A stretch of DNA of 64,000 nt from Lithobates sylvaticus (GCA_028564925.1 CM053031.1:167674084-167738083); one strand, 5' to 3'; positions 21,080 to 33,003 are shown, counted from the first letter of the stretch. Program-made: numbers and translations. Notes: generated by a model from the letters alone, not told the origin.

Positions 21080-24000
21080 CTTCGTTTAGTTATATGTAGT
21101 TCAGGTAGATGCATTCTGTCGGGGTTCTCTGAGGGCCTGACCTTTGTCTGAGTATTGGAATATATTCCATAATTGCCATGTTTTGGTGTATGTCTCTGCT
21201 CTGTTCTGGCTTGTGAGGTTTGGGTCTTCCATTTTTATTGATGTCATCAATTTTCCTAAGCCAGAGATCTATTGTCGGCGGGGTCGTTGACTTCCAGTAT
21301 AGGGAAATGCAAGTCTTGGCTGCATCAACCAGGTGACGTATTATTGATTTCTTGTATACGCGGATGGGGATATCATTTTTATGTAGAAGGAAAAATGCTG
21401 GGTCGTCCGGGATTACCCTGTCTGTGAATTGTTGGGTTATTCTGCGAACCTTTCCCCAGAAGTTCTGCAGACGTGGGCAGGACCAGAATACGTGTAAGAG
21501 TGAGCCCCTTTCCTCCCGGCAGCGCCAGCAAAGTTGCGACGTCGCCGGGAAGAATTTGTGTAAAATGGTCGGAGTCCTGTACCATCGCGTGAGTATCTTA
21601 TAATTTTGTTTCTTGGACCTTAGTGCATATGGAGGATTTGTGAATGAATGTCAGGATCTTTTGTTTTTGGTTATCAGTGAAAGTACAGTTCAGGTCTCTT
21701 TCCCATTTATCAAAGCTGGGAATGTGGTAATCTGTCGGTGGGGTGACGAGAAGGGTGTACATAAGGGATAGTGTATGTGAGACTGCTCCTGAGTTCGAGC
21801 AAATATCTTCTAGCGCTGTGTATTACTGGGTCGTTTCGTCAGGTGGCAACAAGGTGTTAAGGAAGTGGTGCAGTTGTCTGGCTCTGAAGAAGTCAAGTTG
21901 GAAGTGTCCTGTTGGGCCCATAAGGTCTGTAATCCTTTTCCAATGGCCTCCCGAGCTAAAATGGGAGGCTTGGTGAAAGCCTGATTCCCTCAGGGATCTG
22001 AATTTTGCATCCCTTAACCCCGGCGTAAATCCAGGGTTGCCCAAAATCGGGTATAACGGCGAGTTTTGGGAGGTCAGGGAGGTATTGGAGAACAATTGTG
22101 CGCAGGTCTTTATAGTGTTGCGGATCATCAGATGTCTAATAATGGGTGTTGGCATTTTTTGATGGCACCATGGGGCCCTGGGCAGTGGGATTTCACTTTG
22201 TTTTTGCTCTATTTGTGTCCAGAGCTTGGTCTCCCCATGTCTGCACCAGTCTATTAGTCTGCTGAGATGTACTGCGTTGTAGTAGGATTTGAGATCTGGC
22301 AATACCAGGCCCCCGTGTTGTTTGGGAAGGGTTAGTGTCTTTTTATGTATTCTGGATTTTTTCCTGCCCACAGAAAGTTGGTAAATGCTGAGTGAACCTG
22401 TTTAAAGTAGTTTGATGGAATGTGGATGGGTAGGGCCTGCAACAAGTATAGAAATTTAAGGAGGATTGTCATTTTCAGAATGTTGCATCGGCCAAACCAG
22501 GAATGGAGAACGCTAATCCATTGTCGTAGGAGGGTTTGGACTTTCTTCAGGAGGGGTGGGAAGTTGAGTTTAAACAGATTGGGCAATTTCGTGGGGATAT
22601 GTGCCTAGATATTTCAGTGAAGTGTCTGTCCACTTCAAATTGAAACTGGTTTTGAGATGTGCTAGTTGTGTGGGTGGGATGCCTATGCCCATTGCTTCAG
22701 ATTTGTTAAAATTAATCCTCGGGTTGGATAATTTCCCGTAGCGGTAAAACTCCCGCATAAGGTTGGGGAGGGATGTGGTGGGGTTCGTTATAGAGAACAT
22801 CAGGTCATCTGCGTAAGTGGATACCTTGTACTGGGAGTTTGCTGTTTCTACACCTGTGATGTCTGGGTTTGACCGTATGTGGCAGAGAAATGGTTCTAAT
22901 GAGAGGGTGAATAGTAGAGGGGAGAGTGGGCATCCCTGTCTGGTCCCGTTGGTGATCGGGAATGGGTCTGAAACTATACCGTTCGCCCTTACTCTGGCCG
23001 ACGGTTTCGTGTAGGCTGCTGTTATCCAGTTTAACATATTGTGTCCTAGCCCTATATGTTCAAGGGTGGTGAACATGAGGTGCCAATCGGCGCGGTCGAA
23101 AGCTTTCTCGGCGCCTGTACCGAGGAAGATGCATGGTGTGTTATTGTGGTTTGCAATATGTAGTAGGTTAAGGACTTTGGTCGTGTTGTCCCTTGCTTCT
23201 CTGGTGGGGACAAATCCGACCTGGTCAAGATGTATGAGATTGGGGAGGTGTTGTTGTAGTCTCGTGGCTATGACCTTGGTAAAGAGCTTAAGGTCTGTGT
23301 TTAATAAGGATATGGGGCGGTAGCTCCCACACTGCGAGGGGTCTTTTCCTTCTTTGGGTATAACCGCGATCTGAGCGTGTAAAGTGGTTTCATGCAAACA
23401 TGAACCTGAACTGAGGGCATTGAATAGCTTGGTCATGTGGCCACCTAATGAGGCGAATAGTGTTTTGTAGTAGGTGTTAGTAAGTCCATCGGTGCCAGGA
23501 CCTTTCCCTGGTTTTGCTGAATTCAGTGTGCCCTGCAGCTCCATTAGTGTGATGGGTTCTTCTAGTGATTCCCTGACCTCAGGTGACAGGGTTGGCATTA
23601 GAGATGAGGTTACATAATTTTTCGGGTCATTTCTGGCGTGGGTGATTGGGTGTTGAGATTGTATAAAGTGTTGTAGAAGGATCTAAATTCCTGTGAAATT
23701 TGTTGGGGTAGGGAAAGTTTTTGGCCAGTGGGAGATATGATGTGGGGGATGTAAGAGGCTGTGTTTTGTGATCTCAATGTCTGGGCTAGCATCCGTCTGC
23801 CCGGATTCATATACTTTCCTCTGGCATATTTGGATAGCCGCTTTGGCTTTGTAATGTAGTAGGTCAGTGACCTGTTTGCGGATGGTGTCTAGCTCAGCAC
23901 TCAGAGTCGAAGGGGTTTGTTTATGTTCTGTCTCCTTAGCTTGTAGTTTGTGAAGTAGTGTGTTCAGTTGTGCAGTCTTTTGTTTCTTGAGTCTGGAGCC

Positions 24001-24901
24001 ATGTTTGATTAGGACACCCCTTATCACTGCCTTGTGTGCTTCCCATACCACTCCCGGGTCACAGTCAGGTGTGGAATTCAGGTTAAAATTTTTTAATTTC
24101 TCTGATTACATCGGTAAGAATTTCTGGGTTATTCAGAAGGCTTTCGTTTAATCTCCATGGTTGTCTCTGTGCTTTGTGGATATCTGTTATGGAGTATTTA
24201 AGGGTTATAGGGGCATGGTCTGACCAAGTGATTGATCCTATGGAGGTATCACGTACAGCCTGTAGGTGTCTGTGGGGAACCAGAAAGTAGTCAATTCGTG
24301 AGTAGGTCTGATGTGGTCTGGAATAGAAGGTATAGTCTCGTTCCCCAGGGTGGAAGAGGCGCCATACGTCAATCAGTTGTAGGTTATGTAGGGTAGAGGA
24401 AATTTTTTTTGCGCAAGTCTCGAGATGTAGAGGACGTTCCTGTGGATGTGTCTTCAGTCGGTACTAGGGGGACGTTGAGGTCTCCTCCTACAATAAGTAG
24501 ACCTTGAGTAAATTTGGAGAGTTTCTCTAGTTTCTTTAGGAATCCCTCTTGATGTGTATTGGGGGCGTAAAGGTTGGCCAAGGTCACATTCATTCCCCAC
24601 ACACATCCTTTAACAAATGGGAATCGTCCCTCTCTGACATTAGGTTGATATTCGTCCATGGGATTCTAGCTGAAATTAGAATAGAGACTCCTCTGGATCT
24701 AGCTTCAGTGTTCGTGGAATGTTGAACTACAGGGGGGTAGAACCTGTTCTTTAGTACTGGGATTGTGTCGTCTCTAAAGTGGGTCTCCTGGAGCATGCCA
24801 ATGTCTGCTCGCATTCTGCGCATGTCATGTAATAGCATGCGTCTCTTTTCGGGCGTGTTCAGGCCTTTTACATTAAGTGAGATTATGTTTAAGTCTTCCA
24901 T
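21080..24901 (-). pseudogene. L1-B ORF2: endonuclease-reverse transcriptase, broken
   Basis: The start is placed at 24901, where MEDLNIISLNVKGLNTPEKR matches the usual L1 ORF2 N-terminus. The endonuclease block has IGMLQETHFRDD near 24790 and LIVGGDLN near 24490. The reverse transcriptase is open for 342 codons (22570-23598), with GPGTDGLTNTYYK, SYRPISLLNTDLKLFTK, GTRQGCPLSPLLFTL and the catalytic VSTYADDLMFS near 22810. The C-terminal region continues to about 21080, with a cysteine-containing block near 21530. Frame changes near 24590-24659, 24050-24380, 23600-23690, 22570 and 22340 break it. Its product would have been a non-LTR retrotransposition enzyme. Confidence 0.8.
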
Positions 24902-26559
24902 GTTAAAACGGAATGGGGGGGGGGGGGGGAGAGATGCAAGGGAGAGGGAAAGTGACTGGAGAATAGTGGGGGGGGGGGGGGAGTGAAAAGACAGGCGAGT
25001 TTGCGTAGGGGGGGTGGAAGCTGGAGAAAGAGGTGGGGAAGAAAAGCGGCTATCCAAGAATGTGTAGCCTCTAAGGAATAACTAATGTAGCTGTTTCAGC
25101 TAATACGCTCTCCAATAAAACACTGGGAGATGAGTGCGGTCCTAGTGTGGGGAGTGGATAGACAGGGCCGAGAGTCCAGCTCCCGGGGTTTCCCCCTTCA
25201 ACCCTAGTCATTGTGTGGTGTGAAATCAAAGGACGGTATGGACTATGCATATGTGAGTATCATTTGACATAAATCAAAAAAACACAAAAGGCAAAAGCGA
25301 GCGTTAGGGAAATAAAACGTATACCATAAAATCAAGCGCTTCCGTAGGGCAAATTAAATCTGCAGCTTAACTTATAGGCATCATATCAAAACTGCGTAAA
25401 ATATTAAATACGATGGGGCATGTACATTTGGGACAACATCATAGAAGGGTGTGGACACCTGTCCCATGTCCGGGCAATTGGGGGGTAAATACTTGGCCTC
25501 CAGCATCCTCGGAGGTTAACAAATGCCCAAAACAAAAAGGTGCGGATGACTCCCTGCCACACCGTGCCAAGTTAATAATCTCTTGACTGGGTCACTTCGT
25601 GTCCTGATGGAGACCTTCCCCTAGCCTGTGTTCGTGGAGGCTCTGCTTGTGAAGTCCTGTCCAGTCTCTCCCAGCTGCCTCCCAAAAGATGTAACCGCAG
25701 GGGGGGCAGGTGCCCTGATGGCGGTGTTAGCCGCGGGGTCATGAAGGTTGGGGAAACTGGGTGCCTCTGCAGCCGTGGTTTCAAACCCCCCCCACCACCC
25801 TAGATCCAGAGCCCCACCCCCGGAGCGCACCAAAAAGCTGTGGGTGTCCAGAGTGGTAAGGCATAACAAGGGGGTCGGGTGATATGAGCTCAAATAAAGA
25901 TGATCTCACCTCACAGGGGCCTCCTTGACCTCCCCCTCCTCTAGGTTTGTCAGGCACCGGGGGACTCTCTCCAGAGGGGGCGTCTGTTTCAACTCTACAC
26001 GGGTGCAATGCATCATCTCATGGGCTTGTGCCTGTCCTGTTTCGTGCTGCTTGCTAGCGTTGTGTCTGTGCCTCTGCACTTCCAGGTTACGGTCAGAGTC
26101 TCCCCGGTGTCCTCTATGCAGACCTCGCTGGGGGTTCCAGACAAGCGGGACAGGGTTCGAGCCAGGCCATGCATAGGGTAACGTTACGGGGGACACTCCA
26201 AACCCCTCTATGCAGGCCGGCAGTCAGATTCCGCAGTCACCCAGGAGGAGCGTGCAGTCGGGGCGAGAGGAGGGAGGGGGCCCAGGAGGAGGGGGGGAGG
26301 GGGGGTGCAGCCGACTCGGCAGCCGGCTCTGTCAGTCAGCAGCAAGGGAGAGTGGCAGATCCGTATTTGAGCTCTGTGGTGGGTCGGGTGCAGGGCGGCA
26401 GGCTCTGACAGTCAGCAGCAGGGAAGAGTGGCAGTCCCGTACTTGGGCTCTGTGGTGGGCCGGGTGCAGGGTGTAAAATGGGAACAAACTCCTGGGGGAT
26501 GCAGGGGTCATAACGTTAACTGGGGGGCCCGAAACGGGGAATTGGCAAAGTGCCTACTC
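24902..26559. other. L1-B inter-ORF region, no gene seen
   Basis: Contains G runs on the + strand at about 24914-24929 and 24968-24981, purine-rich tracts near 26270-26310, and two near-repeats of GTCAGCAGCA...GAGAGTGGCAG at about 26333 and 26409. Small open frames here have no recognisable domain. It is probably L1-B spacer plus an unrecognised insertion, since 1.6 kb is long for an L1 spacer. Confidence 0.4.
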
Positions 26560-27128
26560 ACGTCCTTCATCCTCCGGCGCCGCGCGTGGTCTTCTCCTGC
26601 TCCTCTGTTGGCGGGAATGTTGCGGGCCTCTGAACGGTGGATGTGCCGGTGGGTCGCGGGAGTAACTGCAGCCAGTTAGGCACTGGTATCGGGTCAGAGT
26701 CTAGCAATTGGAATAGCCCCAGAAGGTCTCCTGGGGTCAGAAGTGAATAAGCTGCTCCTTCTCTTCTGAAGGTGACTGCCAAAGGGTATCCCCATCTGTA
26801 CGTGTGCCCCTTCTGTTTGGCCAATTCCAGGACCGGCCTAAGCATAGCTCTGCATCGCAGGGTCGCCCTAGAGAGGTCCGGCAGGATAGTGATGTGGGCG
26901 CCCTCCATCTCCAGCTCTCCATGATCCCAGGCTCTACGGAGAATACTCTTTCTGAGGGTACCTCAGGAGCCTGCATACAACGTCTCTCGGGCGGTCCGGG
27001 TCTACCGATCTGGGTCCCAGTATTGTGCGGAATATGGTTTGCACGCTTTTCCCTAGGTCTTCCGCTCCTGCCGGCTCCGGTAGTCCTCGCAGCCGCAGGT
27101 TGTTCCTCTCTCTCTCGCTCTCTCGTCA
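26560..27128 (-). pseudogene. L1-B ORF1 C-terminal part
   Basis: On the - strand the piece starts with the hinge NNLRLRGLPE (about 27100). An RRM-like stretch and the C-terminal domain with HTYRWGYPLAVTF (about 26800) follow. The coiled coil that should precede the hinge is missing because the element is truncated at 27128. At least one frameshift lies in the middle (coding moves between frames around 26740-26900). Confidence 0.65.
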
Positions 27129-27830
27129 TGTCATCAACAAAAGGAGAGAAGAGGGAAGGACGGAGGAGACTGGGTTTCTCCGCCAGTAAAAGAGCTGCAA
27201 GAAGATAGCGGGAGACGACGCCGGAGAGTGGGAAGAGGCCGAACAGAGCGGAGAAGTCGGAAGAAGGTCCCTGAAGTCGGAAGAAGACCCCCGGAGCTGA
27301 TTAATAAAATTACTTTAAAAACCTGTGTTGTGTTTTTTGTGACACTTTTTCCCCCAGGTGAATGGGTAGGGGTACGATGTGCCCCATACTCATTCACATA
27401 GGGTGGGGGGCCGGGATCTGGGGGCCCCTTAAAGGGGGTTCCCGGATTCCGATAAGCCCCCCGTCCGCAGACCCCGACAACCAACGGCCAGGGTTGTCAG
27501 GAAGAGGCCCTTGTCCTCATCAACATGGGGACAAGGTGCTTTGGGGTGCCCCCCTTCCCCAAAGCACCCACCCCCCATGTTGAGGGCATGCGGCCAGGTA
27601 CGGTTCAGGAGGAGGGTTTGGCGCTCGCTCGTTCCCCCCCCCCCCTTCCTGACAAGGCCAGGCTGCGTGCTCGGATAAGGGTCTGGTATGGATTTTGGGG
27701 GAACCCCCACGCCGTTTTTTTCGGCGTAGGGGGGGGGGGGTTCCCCCTTAAAATCCATACCAGACCTAAGGACCTGGTATGCTCCTGGAGGGGGAACCCA
27801 TGACGGTTTTTTATTTAAATTTGGTGTGAA
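27129..27830. repeat. GC-rich interspersed repeat with a long hairpin
   Basis: The 0.7 kb block has CCCCAAAGCACCC/TGCTTTGGGG-type inverted segments near 27535-27570. A long hairpin lies at 27681-27766: GGTCTGGTATGGATTTTGG pairs with CTTAAAATCCATACCAGACC across a loop that itself contains the stem ACGCCG...CGGCGT. A partial third copy (GACCTGGTATGCTCC) follows. No coding domain is seen; the P/G-rich open frames are composition artefacts. I remember it as common in frog genomic sequence, but this is not checked. Confidence 0.55.
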
Positions 27831-28165
27831 TTTCCCCCTCGATAGCTGATTTTTCTGTGAGATGTAGATGGAGATCAGACTTGGAGGCGAGTTCCATTGA
27901 AATCAATGGGTACAAGTCGCCTAGAAGCCTGATTGTAGTACAGGAACCTTTTCTGAAGTTGGAGCGACTTTAGTAGTGTGCATTAAGACGGCTCTCATTC
28001 ACTTGCATTGATTTTTACATGTAGTGCAACTTGAAGCGACGTAGGGCGACCTTTAAGTCAGATCCAAAGTTGCCCCAGTGTGAACCGAGCCGAATTGTCA
28101 TTCAAAGTGTGACAGTGCTGAAAATTGCCCTGGGCACGAAGGAGGTGAAAGTGCCCAGTATTAAA
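27831..28165. repeat. Probable MITE-derived sequence
   Basis: Phrases such as CCATTGAAATCAATGGG (a perfect palindrome core near 27894-27910) and CAGTGTGAACCGAGCC (28075) resemble the TTCACACTG-type ends of the Harbinger MITE at 46090. Boundaries are not resolved. Confidence 0.35.
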
Positions 28166-28578
28166 GTGGTTTAACAATGCAAACAATTCCTGCAGTGCTC
28201 ACACACACATTTTGTGCACAAATTAACATGTAGAAGAATGAAATAAGACACTCGCTTTATATTGCCAGCTGCTTGTTACTTCTAAGCTGTGTTGTGTCAA
28301 TGTTACTAATGCAGTTGAAACGTGTGTGCCGGATGACAGGTCCATTAGGAGCAGGGCAAGAAGAGGACTACTAATCAATTTGACCCAAACAGAGCCCTGG
28401 CCACTGGCAACCAGCATGTATGTAATAGTAAAAAAAAAAACTGACAATGCACACTGTACAGCAATGCCCCTGTACTGGTGTTGTCACTTCTTGCCTATAC
28501 TGACATGTTTCTATTAAACACCGCCAATCTTTTTCAAAAAAAGAGAAAGTTTAACGCTATCCAATCGATGTGCTGTAC
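28166..28578. other. No gene seen
   Basis: Intron-like sequence. Nothing recognised. Confidence 0.4.

Positions 28579-28651
<73 letters not shown>
28579..28651. repeat. TG microsatellite
   Basis: About 36 uninterrupted TG units. Confidence 0.95.
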
Positions 28652-28655
<4 letters not shown>

Positions 28656-28659
28656 GAAA

Positions 28660-29205
28660 AAAGTGAAAAACAATTTTTTTTTTTTTTTTGTTAATTTTTC
28701 AAAAAATTGGTGAAAAAATTACAACTTCAAAAAACTCTTTTTAATACCTTATAGACTGCCTACTTTCCAAAAGGGATCATTTGGAGGTATTTGCACTGTC
28801 CTGGCATTTTAAGGACCTCAAGAAATGAGATGGGCCGTCAGTACATTAGGATTGATCAATTTTCAAATCTATATACCAGGGATATGCAATTGGCAGACCT
28901 CCAGCTGTTGCAAAACTACAAGTCCTATCATGCCTTTGAGTGTCATGCTTGTGGCTGTCAGTCTTGCTATGCCCATGGGACTTGTAGTTCTGCAACAGCT
29001 GGAGGGCCGCTATTTGCATACACCTGCTATATACCATAGTTTGTAGATGTGTTTTTTTTAACCAGACTTGTAGCCTAAATTTATGAAGAAATGTTATTTA
29101 TTTATATGTTTGCCAGTTAAATTTGCGCAGTGCTCAATAGCACAAAATGCTATTAAGCAAAAAAGCACGAAGGGGTAAAACCTTCCAGAGATCTAGTGGT
29201 TAAAC
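28660..29205. mobile_element. TTAA-type repeat remnant hosting a hAT MITE
   Basis: The stretch includes CTGCCTACTTTCCAAAAGGG and TCCTGGCATTTTAAGGACC near 28757-28815. It ends with AAACCTTCCAGAGATCTAG and TGGTTAA near 29180-29203, resembling the short TTAA fragment at 3668-3739. The left border is not identified. It is split by the hAT MITE at 28877. Confidence 0.4.
28877..29026. mobile_element. hAT-type MITE, family M1 (second copy)
   Basis: The 150-bp element starts CAGGGATATGCAATTGG and ends GCATACACCTG. It is flanked by a perfect 8-bp duplication CTATATAC (28869-28876, 29027-29034). The arms share CCTCCAGCTGTTGCA and its inverse with the copy at 10099-10255. Confidence 0.85.
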
Positions 29206-29628
29206 AAGTTGCCTGTTTTTTCTTTTGTTCCAGGGTTTGGTAGTCTATTGCAGTTTATTTATTTTCTTATATTTTTCAGTGAACATTTGCAGGTCAAGAT
29301 TTTCAGTTCCCTTTGTAGATTAAAACTGGCCATACATTATACAATTTTCTTGTTGAATTTAGTTTCTTTCAATTTGTATGTAATCAGGCAGGCCCTTACA
29401 TCACAGTTAAAGTGTTTCGTTTTGACCTCCTATTATTATATGGTTTATACTTTGTGTAATTTGTGGCCAGTCTTACAGGTGAAATTTTGTGCTTACAAGT
29501 GAACTTTATTAGTGTGGGGTTTTTAAAACTGTACCGTACAGAACAATCAACTTGTCAAACATAAATGTTTTAGGAGCTTTAGGTTTATGATTATGACCTA
29601 TATATATATATATTTATTTTTTATGAAG
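29206..29628 (+). other. Intron sequence upstream of the first host exon
   Basis: AT-rich sequence with a TATATA run at 29600-29613 and a TTTATTTTTTATGAAG acceptor at its right end. No exon or repeat family recognised in it. Confidence 0.45.
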
Positions 29629-29720
29629 GTGACTGTCAAAAGAAAAGATCTCTTTCTGGAGATTCTGGTGTTTCTGAGGCAAAACGAGCTAAAACGTCAA
29701 ACAAAAGCCTATTGGATGAG
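29629..29720 (+). CDS. Host coding exon, ATF7IP/ATF7IP2-like (basic Ser/Lys-rich segment)
   Basis: A 92-bp exon candidate is bounded by a T-rich acceptor (ending AAG at 29628) and a GTGTGT donor at 29721. The first two bases complete a split codon; the rest reads DCQKKRSLSGDSGVSEAKRA then KTSNKSLLDE, ending in phase 0. The next exon (52247) starts in phase 0. In human ATF7IP, as I remember it, a KRS-x-S-x-D...KRRR basic segment likewise sits directly before the coiled coil that binds the H3K9 methyltransferase SETDB1. ATF7IP proteins are nuclear and stabilise SETDB1 in heterochromatin silencing. The divergence from ATF7IP makes ATF7IP2 the likelier paralogue; that is inference. In another frame the same bases form a 61-codon open frame from 29587, which lacks this similarity. 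The exon is not flanked by repeat sequence. Confidence 0.5.
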
Positions 29721-30139
29721 GTGTGTATTATGTCTTTCCTATATTTCCGATCAGTGGACTGCTGTATATTAAAACCACCCTCAAGTAATTGTAAACACTT
29801 GTATAACCAGCAAAGTGACTAGCCTCGGGTGATACACAGAGATGGAACAAATCCCCCCTACATAAATTGTATTTGTTCATTTGCAGCCATTTTGTCCTGT
29901 ACGTCCTTATATATATGTGCTCTGTTCAAATTTCATGTTTTGAGGTTTACAGCCACTTTAAATATGGCTAATTATCCATCACAGCCATCTAGTAGCACTT
30001 CAGTTGGCAAGTATGTAATAACAAATATTCCTTCCAGATGTTCCTATTTGCTAATACAACATGCAGCCAATTCTCTTTATTGCTTTTGTGCCACATTGAG
30101 AGTCTTGACAAGAAAATTTTAAACGTAATCCTGAGTAAC
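29721..30139 (+). other. Intron, proximal part
   Basis: AT-rich unique-looking sequence after the donor. No gene or repeat recognised. Confidence 0.45.
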
Positions 30140-30735
30140 CTAAATCAGCATGTCATTTCAGAATGAGAGCATGAGCATTTTAAATAATAAATAAAACAAA
30201 CCACTGGATTACGCCAAACTGATGTATGGAATAAAGCAGGAAAAAACCCTCCCCAAAAACATGTGGTCCTAAATAGGCCCACTGGCGTTAAAAAAGAAAC
30301 GATCCATCGGACCAAAAAATACATTAGATGGTCCACGTGGGCTGGTGCTGCTACAAGCATATACCAAGGAGTCCTGGGAAAAGCAAACGCAAAGTAAATC
30401 ATTATCACTGTAAAATCACTGTAAAAGTGTGGGAAAAAAAACAATCCATTGGGCTTATGGTCCCACCAGTTATCAAGAACCCAATGAGTCCATATAGACA
30501 GGGAGCAGATGCTGGTAATATTGAATAAAAACATGGGAAGTGAACCCCATACATGGCCAGGTATCCGTGAAGAGAAAAAAAAAACCCTGTGGCCACTTGG
30601 TAAGCAAAGTGTGGCAAGGTGGATGAACCAGCTGGGAGGAGAGATGTGGATGGTGTGTATCCGTATCCAAGAAGAGCCGCCAGTCAACGCCAAGACCAGA
30701 AGTGGTATCTCAGGAAATGAGTGGCTTAATGGAGG
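30140..30735. repeat. Unclassified repeat-like block
   Basis: Compositionally distinct from the flanks, with short self-similar phrases (TCACTGTAAAATCACTGTAAAA near 30405, split across lines). A 182-codon open frame lies on the - strand but reads as hydrophobic, tryptophan-rich sequence with no known domain. No terminal repeats or target duplication found. Confidence 0.3.
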
Positions 30736-31091
30736 TGGTGCCTAAAAACTTTGCTTTAGTCTATCTAGTTATCACCCCCCCCAACAATAAAACAATGCTG
30801 CTGTCCATATGTGCCCCCCTGTTCTCATTCATCCAGTGTGGGGCACTCTATTACACTCTATTACAGGTGGTGCGTTTCAGGCTGGATTATCAGGTAAAAA
30901 CAGTGGACAAAAAAAGGCTAAAAAAAAAAAACTCAAATGCAACCACCACATCTGAGTGGTAAGCTGCAATATATTGGATTTTAGGTTTTGGCTTTAATAC
31001 TGCTTTCAGCCGACCCCATAGCCTTCCGGGATACTGCCTGCCCCCACCACCCAGACTCCTGCCCTCAGATCTGTATTTCTCTGAGCCTGTG

Positions 31092-31093
<2 letters not shown>

Positions 31094-31136
<43 letters not shown>
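31094..31136. repeat. GT microsatellite
   Basis: About 21 GT units. Confidence 0.95.
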
Positions 31137-31137
<1 letters not shown>

Positions 31138-32085
31138 CTTTCCTACACTCAGCTCTTAAGATTTCACTTGGCTCTGTGCACCAGCTCTTTGGTGTGTGTG
31201 ACGTCAGATCCCAGCCCCCCCCCTGTTTTCTGAAGGTGAGAAAAATCCTTTCATCTGTGTGTAGTAGAAGGCTGTACAGGACAGATGGCGTGCAGACAAA
31301 TGGGTACAACTTTTGCAGGAGGATTTGTCTATTTTTGTGCATCACCTGAGGCTAGCACTTCACTGGGTATAGATAGGGGGTTACAACCACTTTATTGCGC
31401 CTGAACAGTAGCTTGGAGACTACTACGGCTTAGAGCTGCTCTGTGTTTACTGATAATGCACAACAAATCAAATTGATCCTTATTTAAAGATAACTCCAGG
31501 CTAATTGTTCTTTGAAGAGCACTCCAGGCAATGATTTTTTTTTTACTTTTTTTTTTTTCTCATGTTGGATAAATTGGGAAATGCTTAGCACTTCCCTTTT
31601 TGGATTTTACTGTTGTGGACGTTCCTTTTTAGCATGCTTTCCCCCTCACCATTTGTCCTGGTTACTATATTTAATGGGATAGAAAGTGTGGTGAAATACA
31701 AAATTTTTCCAGTTGTTGTACAAAGAGTAGGGAAAACTTTCCAAAGGGGACACCTGTTGTAATGACATTTGTGAAAGCTAGGCTTTCCCCTGCCCTTCGG
31801 GGTAATTTCCTACACTTCCAGTTATGTCCCAAAGATGGCTGACAACAAAAACCCCTCCCCAAGTTATATCTTACCAATAATAATTGGAGAAATTGGTACT
31901 GGACTTTATAGGCACTGAGATTCAAAGTATTTAAAAAAAATATGAATTTTTATTACAAATTGATTAAAAAACAACCAGACAAACAGTGATTTTAAAAAGT
32001 AGGAATTGCCTATATACTATATCGGCACATCACCCATACATCAAAAATGTAATCCTTAACGGAGATTTATTATTTTTTTTTAATA
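31137..32085. other. No gene seen
   Basis: Intron-like sequence with a T tract at 31539-31560. The segment 31720-31880 (AACTTTCCAAAGGGGACACC onward) looks repeat-derived but I cannot place it. Confidence 0.4.
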
Positions 32086-32440
32086 ACAAACATGTTATAC
32101 TTGCCTCCACTGTGCAGCTCGTTTTGGATAGAGTGGCCCCGAACCTGGTCTTCTGGGGTCCCTCGGCGGCTGTCTCGCCCCCCCCCGCAAGTACTGCTCA
32201 TCTTAATGCAAGCTCCCTCGCATGGTGTGGAGAAAATGCGGGCATGCTCCCGTGATACAGCCGGTGGCTATAGCCGCTCGCTGTATCACTCGGTCCCGCG
32301 TCATTGGATATGATTTGACAGCAGCACAAGCCAATGGCTGCGCTTCTTTCAATCCATCCACTCAAACCAATCAACGCCCACCAAGAGTAACTGTGAGGGC
32401 TTACAGTGTTGTGGCAACACGGTCCACCACCAAAGGCCCA
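32086..32440. repeat. Interspersed repeat R1 (copy 1)
   Basis: Begins ATGTTATACTTGCCTCC with CACTGTGCAGCTCGTTTTG, GTGGCCCCGA and GGTCCCTCGG. The same phrases, in the same order, recur at 43040-43490. GC-rich with CAGCGC/GCAAGCCAATGGCTGCG segments. No coding capacity. Confidence 0.65.
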
Positions 32441-32612
32441 ATTGTTCCTAGCACCAAGTGGCCCCGAGATATGGGGCCGCAAAGTCGGGTCGGAAAATGT
32501 AATTTTTTTTCTGCAGAAAAGTGCTTGACTCGAGTATAAGCCGAGGGGAGCACTTTCAGCACAAAAAAATGTGCTGAAAAACTCAGCTTATACGCGAGTA
32601 TATACGGTATGT
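32441..32612. repeat. Palindrome-ended repeat (second copy of the 11932-12442 family)
   Basis: Shares the module CTAGCACCAAGTGGCCCCG and the terminal hairpin: GACTCGAGTATAAGCCGAG at about 32527 pairs with CTCAGCTTATACGCGAG at about 32581, then TATATACGGTA. Only the last module and hairpin are present. Confidence 0.7.
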
Positions 32613-33003
32613 ATTCTTTCAAAATTAAGAGAACTGTGATAAACAAATCCTTTAAAACCTTAGACTGGTATTTCAATACTTGTTATATGTTGATTTACAA
32701 CACATGCTGGCTGTTTGACAACCCACACACACACAACCCCACGTCTGTGGGGATGAGGTGATTAAGGTCGGACATGTATATGCATGCGTATATGCAAAAT
32801 GTAAAGCAAATATCATAGCTATGGCTCAAGAGTTTCTAACTTACCCAGATTAAAAAACCCCAGTTCTGCAGTGGTTACAAAAGTAACATAATATGATGCA
32901 CTGGATAACAGAGAGGCATATAAAGCCTAGAAGTCCTATACAACAGTGCAACAGTTCTTGGTGGCTGCAGCAGAGGGGTGATGTATCCCGATCTATGAAA
33001 GAA
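32613..33003. other. No gene seen
   Basis: Intron-like sequence. Nothing recognised. Confidence 0.4.

Larger units (their letters stand above)
20640..27128 (-). mobile_element. L1-B: 5'-truncated Tx1/L1-type LINE, antisense
   Basis: An L1-clade element on the - strand. Its 3' end is at about 20640, next to T-rich sequence that is probably the A tail read in reverse. ORF2 runs from about 24901 down to about 21080 and ORF1 from about 27128 to about 26560. The 5' end stops inside ORF1, just before the conserved hinge, where an unrelated GC-rich repeat begins. I could not identify a target duplication. The spacer between ORFs is unusually long (about 1.6 kb). The frames are partly intact, so it is less decayed than L1-A. 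Confidence 0.8.

Noticed and set aside
29587-29772. 61-codon open frame across the first exon
   Set aside because: Runs through both splice sites in another frame; only the frame ending in phase 0 matches ATF7IP and joins the second exon.
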